NCBI GenBank assembly: GCA_021773135.1
Contig: JAJFKP010000032.1
Span: 1-35,566 of the forward strand
DNA length: 35,566 nucleotides
Source of the DNA: Woeseiaceae bacterium
GTDB lineage: Bacteria > Pseudomonadota > Gammaproteobacteria > Steroidobacterales > Woeseiaceae
Direction: 5' to 3'
Shown here piece by piece: positions 8,492 through 17,081 of the stretch; within the stretch, counting starts at the first letter, position 1, and the number at the start of each line of letters is the position of its first letter. Position numbers and translations under genes: made by a program. The notes below the pieces were generated by a model. The model searched no databases. It was not told the DNA's origin and saw nothing but the letters and a program-made list of their open reading frames with translations.

Positions 8492-9937
8492 ATGAAAAAT
8501 CTGAATAATTTCAATATTTTAGTCATTGCCGTTTTCTGTTTTGCGGTACCGCAACTGGCTTCAGCAGATTCATTGCTCGAGGTCTATCAGCAGGCGCTGC
8601 AAAGCGATCCGCTGATTCATGAAGCAGAGGCTCGCCGTATGGCGACTTATGAGGCGGTACCGCAGGCACGGGGCTCGTTGTTGCCACAGTTGAGCGCGGG
8701 CGGATCGTGGGCCAGCGGCTCCAATACCGGGCAACAAAGTTTTCAGCAGGAAGTGTCCCCGGGTGTCGTCGAGTTTCGAACCGTTGAGGCGGAATCGGAA
8801 TTTGACTCCTTTGGCTGGAATGCGGAGCTTCGTCAGACCGTTTTTCGCTGGGATCAGTTTGTAGGGCTGAAGCAGGCGAACAAGCGCGTTGCCAAAGCAG
8901 AGATCGATTTTGAGGCCGCGCAACAGGACCTTATCGTGCGTGTTGTGCTGCGCTATTTTGATGTCCTCGGCGCCGAGGACCGGTTGACATCAATCCATGC
9001 CGATCGCCTGGCCATTGCACGACAGCTCGAGCAGGCAAAACAGCGCTTTGATGTCGGTCTGATCGCCATAACAGATGTGCAGGAATCCCAGGCGGCCTAC
9101 GATCAGTCAATCGCATCGGAAATTCAGGCCAAGAGGGAAGTGGCGACGGCAAGAGAATTGCTGCGCGAGATAACCGGCGAGTACACGCCCTCCCTGTCAG
9201 CGCCCGGTGAGGATTTTCCTTTGCTGTCGCCGAATCCTGCAGACGAAGGTAGCTGGATCGATCTTGCCATGAACCAGAACCTGGCGCTGATATCCAGTCG
9301 ATTCGACGAAGAGATTGCGCGCGACGAGATTTCATTTCGGCGAACCGGTCATTATCCAACACTCGATCTGGTCGCAAACTATGACACCAGTGATACCGAC
9401 ATTAGTAACGTGACCATTGGCGGCATGCTCAGCCCGAACCCGAATTTTCCGACTGACAACACCCGCGACTCGATTTCGCTTCAGTTTACGGTACCGCTTT
9501 TCGAAGGAGGCAGAACGTCGTCCCGGGTTCGCGAGGCTGTCTACCTGCATCGCGCCAGCCGTGAGCAGCTGCAGCGCGTTTCACGCGAAACTGAGCGACA
9601 AACGCGGGATGCCTATCTCGGCGTGCTGTCGGAAATCAGTCGTGTAAATGCACTGGCCCAGGCGGTCGAATCCAGCCGGACGGCGCTGGAAGCCACCCAG
9701 GCCGGGTTTGAAGTTGGCACGCGCACAATTGTTGACGTGTTGAACTCGCAGCGTTCTTTATACATCGCGATTACGAACTATTATGCAAGTCGCTACACGT
9801 ACATCAGAAACGTATTGGGTTTAAAGCTCGCTGCCGGTACTTTACAGATACAGGATCTGGAACAGATTGATCGGTTCCTGACCGATCGACGACCGCCAGA
9901 GGATGTCATTGCGGAAGAAGAAGCGAATCAGCCCTAG
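8492..9937 (+). CDS. tolC: TolC-family outer-membrane efflux channel
   Basis: A 481-residue outer-membrane protein that forms the exit duct of tripartite efflux pumps and type I secretion. A signal peptide (about residues 1-25, ending LASA before DSLLEVYQQAL) is followed by two outer-membrane efflux repeats with long helical stretches; the second contains VREAVYLHRASREQL and ends near VDVLNSQRSLY. No inner-membrane pump or adaptor is encoded nearby, so the channel probably serves several systems. I chose the ATG at 8492 because the signal peptide begins there; an upstream TTG at 8441 would put a charged segment before it. The 3' end overlaps the convergent waaA by 4 bp. Confidence 0.93.
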   Translation: MKNLNNFNILVIAVFCFAVPQLASADSLLEVYQQALQSDPLIHEAEARRMATYEAVPQARGSLLPQLSAGGSWASGSNTGQQSFQQEVSPGVVEFRTVEAESEFDSFGWNAELRQTVFRWDQFVGLKQANKRVAKAEIDFEAAQQDLIVRVVLRYFDVLGAEDRLTSIHADRLAIARQLEQAKQRFDVGLIAITDVQESQAAYDQSIASEIQAKREVATARELLREITGEYTPSLSAPGEDFPLLSPNPADEGSWIDLAMNQNLALISSRFDEEIARDEISFRRTGHYPTLDLVANYDTSDTDISNVTIGGMLSPNPNFPTDNTRDSISLQFTVPLFEGGRTSSRVREAVYLHRASREQLQRVSRETERQTRDAYLGVLSEISRVNALAQAVESSRTALEATQAGFEVGTRTIVDVLNSQRSLYIAITNYYASRYTYIRNVLGLKLAAGTLQIQDLEQIDRFLTDRRPPEDVIAEEEANQP

Positions 9938-11205
9938 CCAACTTTCACAATCAGCGGCTCGATAAGTCGCAAAAGGCGTTCAAGCGCGCCGCGATTCTGT
10001 TGAATAATCTCGAAGCCGCGGTTGCCGATATCCTGCGCTGATTCTTTGGATGAAAACAGATCGGCAACGGCCGAGCCAAGCTGGCCGGCATTGTTGACCG
10101 TAATTGATGCGCCCACCTTCTCAAATTTATCGGCAATATCCTGGGTGTTGAACAAATGCGGGCCTGTGACGACCGGCTTGCGCAGCGCTGCCGGTTCGAG
10201 CAGGTTATGTCCGCCGACGGGCACCAGCGTGCCACCAACGAACGCAACGTCTGCCGCCGCATAGAACAGCGGCACTTCCCCCATTGTGTCCACCAGGTAG
10301 ACTTCGGCATCCGGGGTACACGGCAGGCCTTCGGTCCTGGAAATAAAATTGTAGCCGTCCTTGTGCAGGTTCGCGCGCACCGCGGCGAACCGTTCGGGAT
10401 GCCGCGGAATCAGTACGAGGATTGCATCCGGAAACTGTTCTCGAACCAGTTTGTGCGCATGCAGGACCTGGCTTTCTTCGCGGTCATGTGTGCTCGCAGC
10501 TACCCACACAGGTCGGTTCTCAAAATTATCCCGGCGCAGCGCCACGCCTCGTTCTTCCAGGTCCGCAGGTAATTCGATATCGAACTTGATGTTACCTGTC
10601 ATCCAGGTCCGCTCCGGTGCCGCACCGAGTGAACGAAACCGTTCGGCATCGGCTTCCGATTGCGCGGCAATGACGATGCCATGCGAAAGCGTTTCACGAA
10701 ACAGCGGCAGAAACTTGCGATATGAGCTAACAGACTTTGGCGATATTCTCGCACTGACCAGGATCAGTGGAATTTTCCGCCGGCCACATTCGTGGTAAAG
10801 ATTTGGCCAGATTTCAGTTTCCAGGATCAACGCAATTTCGGGATTTAACGAGTTAAAAAAACTGGTTACAGCATCAGGTGTTTCAAATGGAATGTAACTG
10901 TGGAGTACTGAGTCACCAAACAGCATGCGCACTCTTTCTGCCCCGGTCGGCGTTACGGTTGTTATCAGCAGGTGCCGGTCCGGAAACCGCTCCATCAGCG
11001 ACCGGACGAGTGGCACAGACGCCTGTACTTCGCCGACGGAAACCGCGTGAACCCAAATGCAGCCACCGACTGGATTTGGATAATTTCGGCCAAATCGTTG
11101 CCCCAGCCGATCCCAATAGGACCGATTGCTGATGCCACGGAGAAACCAGTAGGCGGCGTAGACGGGCAGCAGCAGGTAGGTCAATGCGGCGTAAGCGAAG
11201 CGCAT
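9934..11205 (-). CDS. waaA: 3-deoxy-D-manno-octulosonic acid (Kdo) transferase
   Basis: Transfers Kdo from CMP-Kdo to lipid IVA at the inner face of the inner membrane, the first step of lipopolysaccharide core assembly. The 423-residue protein has an N-terminal membrane anchor (about residues 3-22), the YWDRLGQRFG segment, the WVHAVSVGE motif containing the catalytic Glu, and a C-terminal GT-B half with GGTLVPVGGHNLLEPAA. Length is usual. It follows hldE on the same strand with a 29-bp gap, so the two probably form an operon for core biosynthesis. Confidence 0.96.
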   Translation of the reverse strand: MRFAYAALTYLLLPVYAAYWFLRGISNRSYWDRLGQRFGRNYPNPVGGCIWVHAVSVGEVQASVPLVRSLMERFPDRHLLITTVTPTGAERVRMLFGDSVLHSYIPFETPDAVTSFFNSLNPEIALILETEIWPNLYHECGRRKIPLILVSARISPKSVSSYRKFLPLFRETLSHGIVIAAQSEADAERFRSLGAAPERTWMTGNIKFDIELPADLEERGVALRRDNFENRPVWVAASTHDREESQVLHAHKLVREQFPDAILVLIPRHPERFAAVRANLHKDGYNFISRTEGLPCTPDAEVYLVDTMGEVPLFYAAADVAFVGGTLVPVGGHNLLEPAALRKPVVTGPHLFNTQDIADKFEKVGASITVNNAGQLGSAVADLFSSKESAQDIGNRGFEIIQQNRGALERLLRLIEPLIVKVG

Positions 11206-11234
11206 GTCAGGAGTAAGTTGGCTGCGGCACAGAA

Positions 11235-12653
11235 CTACGGGTTCAGCTTGTCGATGATCCGGCTTGACGAATGACCGTCGCGAAAAGCCAGAACGCGCAC
11301 TTCGCCGCCATTTTGCAAAACTTCTTTTGAACCGACTATTTGGTCCGCCCGGTAGTCACCGCCTTTAACGAGCACATCCGGCACGACCATGCGGATTAAA
11401 TGTTGTGGCGTATCTTCGGAAAAGGGGACTACCCAGTCAACGGCGGCCAGTCCTGCCAGGACAGACATTCGGTCCTGCAGTTCGTTGATCGGTCGCGGCT
11501 CGCCTTTCAGACGACGTACCGAGTCGTCATCATTGATGGCAACGATCAGCCTGTCTCCGAGGCTTTTCGCTTCCTCTAGATAGCCAACGTGTCCCGCATG
11601 CAGCACGTCGAAACAGCCATTGGTCATGACGATTTTTTCGTCACGTTCTCGGGCTTCTTCGACCAGTGATTTAAGCTCAGTCTCTGTCACCAGTCCACGC
11701 CCACCCTGTCCGCGCCGATGCAGCGCTACCCTGAGTTCCGACGGAGTTACGGACGCTGCACCGATCTTGCCCACGACCAGACCGGCAGCGAGATTGGACA
11801 ATTGAGCGGCTGATTTCAGCGGTTCACCGCTCGCCAGTGCGGCGGCCAGAACGGCAATCACGGTATCACCCGCACCGGTTACATCGAACACCTCCCTTGC
11901 CCTGGTTGAGAGAAATTCCGGTTCACCGCCGTCTTCCAGCAGCAGCATGCCTTTTTCGCTGCGCGTCACCAACAGTGCGGCAAGATCCAGATCCGTAATG
12001 AGTGCTGCGGCACTGGCAACGAGATCCGCGTCGGTTTCAGTATTTCCGGCCACGGCCTCAAATTCGCCCTGGTTTGGTGTGAGCAGGGTGGCGCCACGGT
12101 ACTTGCCAAAATCGGTCCCTTTCGGATCGACGAAGGCGGGCACACCGGCGTCGCGACACGCGGGTATCATTGCAGCGACATCTGCAAGACTGCCTTTGCC
12201 GTAGTCCGACAAGACGACAGCATGGGTATTCTCGAGATGCTTAGTCAGCACCCGCGTCAGCGCAGTGCTGCCCGAGGCAATTGATGCCTCTCGATCCAGG
12301 CGAATCAGCTGCTGTCCACGACTCTGCACTCGGGTTTTGGTGATTGTTGGCCGGTCTTCTAAGGTCGTGAAATGACACTCGACGGATTGCTTCCGCAGCG
12401 CGGATTCAAGCGCCTTAGCCTCGTCATCCCTGCCGACGACGCCAAGCAACGTCGTTTTTACGCCGAGGCGCGCCAGGTTAACTGCGACGTTTGCCGCGCC
12501 GCCCGGTCGATCGTCCGTATCGTTTACGTGCACGACGGGGACAGGTGCCTCGGGAGAAATGCGCCCGGTTTTGCCGAACAGGTAGCGGTCCAGCATTACG
12601 TCACCGACAACGACTACGCTGGCATTCGAGAAATCAGGAATGGAAATAGTCAC
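11235..12653 (-). CDS. hldE: Bifunctional heptose 7-phosphate kinase / heptose 1-phosphate adenylyltransferase
   Basis: Makes ADP-heptose for the lipopolysaccharide inner core through two separate activities. The N-terminal ribokinase/PfkB domain (about residues 1-315) has GDVMLDRYLFG, the substrate segment PGGAANVAVNLARLG and DVTGAGDT with the catalytic Asp. The C-terminal nucleotidyltransferase domain (about 340-472) has TNGCFDVLHAGH with the HxGH motif. Length (472) equals that of the E. coli enzyme. The likely start is GTG at 12653. The 297-bp gap upstream, to nrdJb, contains only two short hairpins (12722-12735 and 12772-12794) and no gene. Confidence 0.96.
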   Translation of the reverse strand: MTISIPDFSNASVVVVGDVMLDRYLFGKTGRISPEAPVPVVHVNDTDDRPGGAANVAVNLARLGVKTTLLGVVGRDDEAKALESALRKQSVECHFTTLEDRPTITKTRVQSRGQQLIRLDREASIASGSTALTRVLTKHLENTHAVVLSDYGKGSLADVAAMIPACRDAGVPAFVDPKGTDFGKYRGATLLTPNQGEFEAVAGNTETDADLVASAAALITDLDLAALLVTRSEKGMLLLEDGGEPEFLSTRAREVFDVTGAGDTVIAVLAAALASGEPLKSAAQLSNLAAGLVVGKIGAASVTPSELRVALHRRGQGGRGLVTETELKSLVEEARERDEKIVMTNGCFDVLHAGHVGYLEEAKSLGDRLIVAINDDDSVRRLKGEPRPINELQDRMSVLAGLAAVDWVVPFSEDTPQHLIRMVVPDVLVKGGDYRADQIVGSKEVLQNGGEVRVLAFRDGHSSSRIIDKLNP

Positions 12654-12950
12654 GGCGGGATATTACACCATGTCAATAGGTTTTCTGTGTCAATTGGCAG
12701 CCAGAGCGGGGCGCATCGCAGTGCCGCAAGCGGCAAAATGAATCAAGAGCGGCCAGCGACGACATAAATGCCGGGCGTTTTTCCAGGACGCCCGATCCAA
12801 GGCAGTCAGCTGAAGAACGCGGCGTTAGGATTGACGCCGGGTCTGTCGGATGCGAGACAAAGTCAATGCCGGCGAGAAGGTGGAACGTACTCAAATTACG
12901 GACGCTCTCTCGCTGGTTTTAAACGCCGTATTGCGCCGCCTGAACCGGCG

Positions 12951-13664
12951 TCAGCCGCATTTGGAGTCGCCGCAGGAAAGACAGGTCATGCACCCATCCA
13001 TCATGATGATGGCAACAGTGCTGCACTTGATGCAGAGCTGTGCGCCTTCGGGATACTCACTCTTCGAAAAAGCATCCTGTTGTTTGGCGCTCTCTTCGAA
13101 CTCGGCCCGCTTTTCGGCAATCAATTTTTGCTGGCCTTCATCGAGCTCAGGCTTGGCCAGCAGTCCGATTGAAATCAGGTGCTTCTCCACGATATAGCCA
13201 AGCTCGGCAATAATTGACGGCATGAATTTGCCGCCCGGCTGCCAGTAACCACCGCGGGGGTCGAAGACTGCCTTGAGTTCGTCGACCAGAAACGTGACAT
13301 CGCCGCCTTTGCGAAATACGGCAGATATAATTCGCGTTAACGCTACAATCCACTGGTAGTGATCGAGATTCTTCGAGTTAATGAAGATTTCGAACGGCCT
13401 GCGCTTTTCGTGCTCGGTGCCTTCGTTAAGAATGATGTCATTAATTGTGACGTACATCGCGTGATCCGAAACCGGTGTCTTGACCTTGAACGTCGACCCG
13501 ACCAGCATCTCCGGCCGCTCGAGCCTCTCGTGCATGCGGATGACTTCGGCTCCGCCCTCGGTCATCTCCCGCCGAAACTCCGGCCGCGGCGCTTCTTCTT
13601 TCTTTTCGTCCGGCTGGTTAACTGCATACCCGACGATCTTTTTCTCAATCTTTAACCTGCTCAC
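12951..13664 (-). CDS. nrdJb: Class II ribonucleotide reductase, separate C-terminal subunit NrdJb
   Basis: A 237-residue protein matching the C-terminal part of large adenosylcobalamin-dependent reductases, here a separate polypeptide as in Pseudomonas. It has the LVGSTFKVKTP segment, a middle part with GGYWQPGGKFMPSIIAELGYIVEKHL, and a C-terminal cysteine cluster: C-x2-C, then C-x2-C-x2-C-x4-C ending the protein. In class II enzymes a C-terminal Cys pair carries electrons from thioredoxin to the active site; the rest of the cluster probably binds zinc. The start is GTG at 13664, with GAGG 9 bases upstream. It lies downstream of nrdJa with a 209-bp gap in which I see no gene. Confidence 0.9.
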   Translation of the reverse strand: MSRLKIEKKIVGYAVNQPDEKKEEAPRPEFRREMTEGGAEVIRMHERLERPEMLVGSTFKVKTPVSDHAMYVTINDIILNEGTEHEKRRPFEIFINSKNLDHYQWIVALTRIISAVFRKGGDVTFLVDELKAVFDPRGGYWQPGGKFMPSIIAELGYIVEKHLISIGLLAKPELDEGQQKLIAEKRAEFEESAKQQDAFSKSEYPEGAQLCIKCSTVAIIMMDGCMTCLSCGDSKCG

Positions 13665-13873
13665 GTTTATCTACCTCAATTTCCGCGTCGTTTCAGCCCG
13701 GCTTTTCTCTTGCCGTCAGAAACAGACGCCGCCGCCTTGCGGCTCGTATCTGTCGGACAAAGCCAGCTCGAACGCTGCTCCGTCAATTTGTTAGTCAGTC
13801 CACCCGTTCTTTTCTTCCACAATTCACTCGGACTCATTTCGCCAGGCTCCATCTTGTATTCAGTTTCTGCAAA

Positions 13874-16030
13874 TCAAAACTTTCCGTAATATCCCTCTTT
13901 GAGCGCATCGAATAAATTCGCGGCAGTATGCACTTCACCGTCATACTCGATTTCCTCATCGCCCTTAAGGTCCACCTTCGAGCCATCGTCCAGGGTGAAT
14001 GTGTAAAGGGTTTTCTTGAGATCCTGCTCTTTAACCAGCACACCCTGAAAAGCTTCCGGATTGAAGCGGAATGTCGTACACCCCTTCAAGCCCTTTTCGT
14101 AGGCGTACAGATAGATATCTTTGAAGTCTTCATAAGGATAGTCGGTCGGTACATTCGCGGTCTTGGAAATCGACGAATCGATCCACTTCTGAGCGGCGGC
14201 CTGAATATCCACATGGGCCGTCGGCGTAATGTCCTCGGCGGTGATGAAATAATCGGGCAATGTATCTTCCGATCTTGTGTTCTCATCAGGCGTTGCCGCG
14301 GCATTGGGGTTTATCAGTTCGCGGTATGCCAGCATCTCAAAAGAGAACACATCAACTTTTTCCTTACTCTTCTTGCCCTCCCGAATCACATTGCGGAAAT
14401 AATGGTGCGCGAAGCTCGGCTCGATACCATTACTCGCATTGTTGGCCAAGGAGAGCGAAATCGTTCCGGTTGGCGCGATTGAGCTGTGGTGCGTAAACCT
14501 TGCACCTATCTTCGCGAGCTCTGAAACGAGTTCCGGTGCTTCCTTACTGATTCTTTGCATATAGCGGCTGTAACGACTGTGCAGGAGCCGGCCCGGTATC
14601 TTGTCGCCGACTGAATAACCGTCCGCGATCATCTCGGGGCGCTTCGCCAGCATTTCCGCGGTTACTTCAAAATCTTCAAGCATGATCGGTGCCGGTCCTT
14701 TCTCTCGTGCCAGCTCGAGCCCCATTTCCCATCCCGCAAGGGCCAGCTGCTTGGAAACCTCTTCCGTAAAACGAACCGCTTCAGGATCTCCATATTTCAT
14801 GCGCATCATCGTGATGGTCGAGCCCAGACCAAGGAAGCCCATACCATGTCTGCGCTTGCGTACAATTTCATCGCGCTGCAACGGCAGTGGCAACCCGTTG
14901 ATTTCGACAACGTTGTCCAGCATGCGCGTGAACACCTTGACGACTTTACGGAACTCATTCCAGTTGAATCGCGCTTCACTGGAAAATGGTTGCTGTACAA
15001 ATTTCGTCAGATTTACGGAACCCAGCAGGCAGGAACCGTACGGCGGCAGCGGCTGTTCACCACAAGGATTTGTGGCTCTGATGTTTTCGACAAACCAGTT
15101 GTTGTTCATTTCATTTACTTTGTCGATCAGTACAAAGCCAGGTTCGGCGAAATCGTAGGTCGATGCCATAATGACATCCCAGACTCGTCGCGCCGGCAGG
15201 ACTTTATAGATCTTGCAGCAGACCAGTCCATATTCATTTCGCAAATAATTGTCCGGCTCGGGCCATTCCCGCCACACGAATTGTCCCTCCGCCGTGATGT
15301 CCAACCCGTCTTGCTGCACCTCTTTCGGCGTTACCGGAAAGGCAAGCTGCCAATCCGTATCGTTTTTTACGGCCTGCATGAATTCATCCGTCACGAGCAG
15401 CGACAGATTGAACTGACGCAACCGACCGTCTTCCCGTTTCGCTCGAATAAATTCCATTACGTCCGGATGACCGACGTCGAATGTACCCATCTGCGCGCCA
15501 CGTCGACCACCGGCCGAAGATACGGTGAAACACATCTTGTCGTAGATATCCATGAACGACAGCGGACCCGATGTGTAAGCACCGGCGCCGGTTACATAGG
15601 CGCCTTTCGGTCGCAGCGTCGAAAACTCGTAACCAATACCGCAGCCCGCTTTCAGTGTCAGCCCGGCTTCATGGACCTTGTTGAGAATGTTGTCCATTGA
15701 ATCCGCGACTGTGCCCGACACAGTGCAATTAATGGTCGAGGTCGCCGGTTTGTGCGCGCGGGCGCCTGCATTCGAAATTATTCTTCCGGCCGGTATCGCG
15801 CCAGAACGCAATGCCCACAAGAATTGCTCGTAGCACTCGTCCCGCAATGACTCCAGTTCGACGTCGGCCAGTGCACGAGCAACCCGTCTGTAGGTTTCAT
15901 CAATTTCCTGATCAATAACACGGCCGTCTTTGGCGCATAGCCGGTATTTGGTGCTCCAGATGTCTAATGAGGCTGGCTGAAACGGAATCTCAGCCACAGA
16001 ATGTGCTTGAAGATGTACTGCGGACTTCAT
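13874..16030 (-). CDS. nrdJa: Adenosylcobalamin-dependent ribonucleotide reductase, catalytic subunit NrdJa
   Basis: A 718-residue class II reductase that converts ribonucleotides to deoxyribonucleotides using vitamin B12 rather than a metal-tyrosyl radical, so it works with or without oxygen. Visible motifs are ATSTINCTVSGTVADSMDN, carrying one active-site Cys, the AGCGIGYEFSTLRPKGA segment, and NPCGEQPLPPYGSCLLGSVN with the thiyl-radical Cys in NPCGE. The C-terminal domain found in long NrdJ proteins is absent and is supplied by nrdJb. The start at 16030 has GAGG 5 bases upstream. A long structured leader, a promoter and NrdR-like sites lie before it. Divergent from hsp20. Confidence 0.95.
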   Translation of the reverse strand: MKSAVHLQAHSVAEIPFQPASLDIWSTKYRLCAKDGRVIDQEIDETYRRVARALADVELESLRDECYEQFLWALRSGAIPAGRIISNAGARAHKPATSTINCTVSGTVADSMDNILNKVHEAGLTLKAGCGIGYEFSTLRPKGAYVTGAGAYTSGPLSFMDIYDKMCFTVSSAGGRRGAQMGTFDVGHPDVMEFIRAKREDGRLRQFNLSLLVTDEFMQAVKNDTDWQLAFPVTPKEVQQDGLDITAEGQFVWREWPEPDNYLRNEYGLVCCKIYKVLPARRVWDVIMASTYDFAEPGFVLIDKVNEMNNNWFVENIRATNPCGEQPLPPYGSCLLGSVNLTKFVQQPFSSEARFNWNEFRKVVKVFTRMLDNVVEINGLPLPLQRDEIVRKRRHGMGFLGLGSTITMMRMKYGDPEAVRFTEEVSKQLALAGWEMGLELAREKGPAPIMLEDFEVTAEMLAKRPEMIADGYSVGDKIPGRLLHSRYSRYMQRISKEAPELVSELAKIGARFTHHSSIAPTGTISLSLANNASNGIEPSFAHHYFRNVIREGKKSKEKVDVFSFEMLAYRELINPNAAATPDENTRSEDTLPDYFITAEDITPTAHVDIQAAAQKWIDSSISKTANVPTDYPYEDFKDIYLYAYEKGLKGCTTFRFNPEAFQGVLVKEQDLKKTLYTFTLDDGSKVDLKGDEEIEYDGEVHTAANLFDALKEGYYGKF

Positions 16031-16209
16031 GTGGTCCTCTACTCCCTAATTTCCCTGAGGAGATCCTGATCCCTATGCCACACGCCCACGCACTGCCCTT
16101 TCGTGAAGCGAATAGTTCCCCGCTTGCCGCAGCCCAAACGCTTAGCGGCAAGTGCCATAATGGCTTCTGAATCTCTTTATCGTTGGCACAAGATGTTGTG
16201 CCTGCTAGG
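16031..16209 (-). promoter_or_regulatory. Structured 5' leader of nrdJa
   Basis: The predicted transcript begins near 16209, so the leader is about 180 nt. It holds an 8-bp perfect stem, CTTGCCGC (16152-16145 on the minus strand) with GCGGCAAG (16130-16123), around a 14-base loop, followed at once by AAGCG/CGCTT. The palindrome at 16185-16202 can also fold. I find no B12-box of the classical cobalamin riboswitch. A published nrdJ candidate RNA motif exists and an Infernal search would decide whether this is it. Confidence 0.5.
16185..16202. promoter_or_regulatory. Candidate NrdR box A
   Basis: GGCACAAGATGTTGTGCC is a perfect 7-bp-arm palindrome. Its central 16 bases fit the NrdR-box consensus as I recall it (aCaCwAtATaTwGtgt) at 12 of 16 positions, including the conserved C, C, A, A, T, T and G. 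It lies just downstream of the predicted nrdJa -10 box, where a bound repressor would block initiation. Confidence 0.6.
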
Positions 16210-16216
16210 AGTCAAG

Positions 16217-16243
16217 ATTATGCCTGGAGCGGTCTACTGTCAA
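16217..16243 (-). promoter_or_regulatory. Sigma-70-type promoter of nrdJa
   Basis: On the minus strand a perfect -35 TTGACA (16243-16238) is followed after 15 bases by CATAAT (16222-16217). The spacer is short; TAATCT with 17 bases is the alternative. Either places the start of transcription near 16209. Confidence 0.55.
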
Positions 16244-16456
16244 GACCTAACTTGAAATTTTTACAGAGATCAAAGTTAATAAAAAACAACAACTTGCAAA
16301 ACTAATTATAAAAACTTGTTTAAATTCAGAGACAAAAAAATGACACTATTGTGAAATTTACGATCCACAACATATAGTGGCATTAAGTAAAAGGGATTTT
16401 GCCTTTTTTGGCATCATTCTTGCCGTTATTTTCACTGCTTTTGACGCGCTGTCCGG
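16244..16456. other. A+T-rich divergent region between nrdJa and hsp20
   Basis: No gene is seen. The region is strongly A+T-rich, especially 16250-16340, and contains NrdR-like box B. A short symmetric motif, CACTATTGTG, lies at about 16344-16353. Confidence 0.5.
16365..16380. promoter_or_regulatory. Candidate NrdR box B
   Basis: CCACAACATATAGTGG fits the recalled NrdR-box consensus at 13 of 16 positions, better than box A. It lies 179 bp from box A, near a whole number of helical turns, rather than at the usual spacing of about 31 bp. It could belong to a second upstream promoter or act through looping. Confidence 0.5.
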
Positions 16457-16485
16457 GGTTGAAATGCATATTTGAGGCCCTATTA
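16457..16485 (+). promoter_or_regulatory. Sigma-32 (heat-shock) type promoter of hsp20
   Basis: TTGAAA (16459-16464) and CCCTATTA (16478-16485) are separated by 13 bases, close to the RpoH consensus of CTTGAAA and CCCCATnT. It lies about 75 bp before the hsp20 start. Confidence 0.75.
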
Positions 16486-16495
16486 ATGGCCTCAA
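16472..16495. promoter_or_regulatory. Inverted repeat overlapping the hsp20 -10 box
   Basis: TTGAGGCC (16472-16479) and GGCCTCAA (16488-16495) are perfect 8-bp arms around 8 bases. The repeat covers the -10 element and start site, so it may be an operator. The transcribed right arm contains CCTC, which could also pair with the GAGG of the ribosome binding site at 16544-16549. Confidence 0.5.
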
Positions 16496-16557
16496 TAACG
16501 CTTGCAAAGCGTGCGGCAGCAAATGCCGAAATTACCCCTAATTGAGGAGCTCGTAGC

Positions 16558-17007
16558 ATGAACATCAATAGATTCGAACCGTTCAGTCTGCTCAACGTCT
16601 TGCAGCGTGAGGCAGATGAGCTGGCGGCACGACGCCTGGGTCCCGCGTCATCCACCCTGACCGGCGAAAGCCTGTCTGACTGGATGCCTCCGGTCGATAT
16701 TGTCGAGGAAACGGACCGGTTCGTATTGCGAGCTGATCTACCCGGAGTGAAGCCAGACGATATAGAAATCAGTATGGATAAAGGTGTATTGAGCGTTGCG
16801 GGAAAACGCGCCAGGGAAGTTTGCGAAGAGACCGCTAGCGTGAAACTGGTCGAGCGAACCAGCGGCACTTTTCACAGACGATTTGCGCTACCTGAAACGG
16901 CCGACGCGGAAGGCATTTCGGCACGGTGTACCGACGGCATTCTCGAAGTGATCGTGCCAAAACAAGCGGCAGTCAAGGCTCGCCGGATTACGGTGCAGGC
17001 AGCCTGA
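16558..17007 (+). CDS. Small heat-shock protein, Hsp20/alpha-crystallin family
   Basis: A 149-residue ATP-independent holdase that keeps unfolding proteins soluble in the cytoplasm. The alpha-crystallin domain spans about residues 40-135 with DIVEETDRFVLRADLPGVKPDDIEI at its start and FHRRFALPETAD and DGILEVIVPK near the end; the C-terminal tail is short. GAGGAG (16544-16549) lies 8 bases before the ATG. A sigma-32-type promoter and an overlapping inverted repeat precede it, fitting heat induction. Confidence 0.95.
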   Translation: MNINRFEPFSLLNVLQREADELAARRLGPASSTLTGESLSDWMPPVDIVEETDRFVLRADLPGVKPDDIEISMDKGVLSVAGKRAREVCEETASVKLVERTSGTFHRRFALPETADAEGISARCTDGILEVIVPKQAAVKARRITVQAA

Positions 17008-17018
17008 AACAACGGCGC

Positions 17019-17071
17019 AACGAAATGTTCGCCTCCGGCATCTTCGTAGTGATTCCGGAGGCGATTCGTTT
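17019..17071 (+). terminator. Hairpin terminator after hsp20
   Basis: TCGCCTCCGG (17029-17038) pairs with CCGGAGGCGA (17055-17064), and the stem is extended by AACGAA/TTCGTT (17019-17024 and 17065-17070) after a small bulge. The T-tract is weak. Confidence 0.6.
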
Positions 17072-17081
17072 AGGATTAGAA

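Noticed and set aside
14846-15700. A 284-codon frame opposite nrdJa
   Set aside because: It overlaps a strongly conserved gene on the other strand and its translation resembles nothing; an antisense shadow.
16031-16260. Classical cobalamin riboswitch before nrdJa
   Set aside because: No B12-box or matching core could be found on the minus strand.
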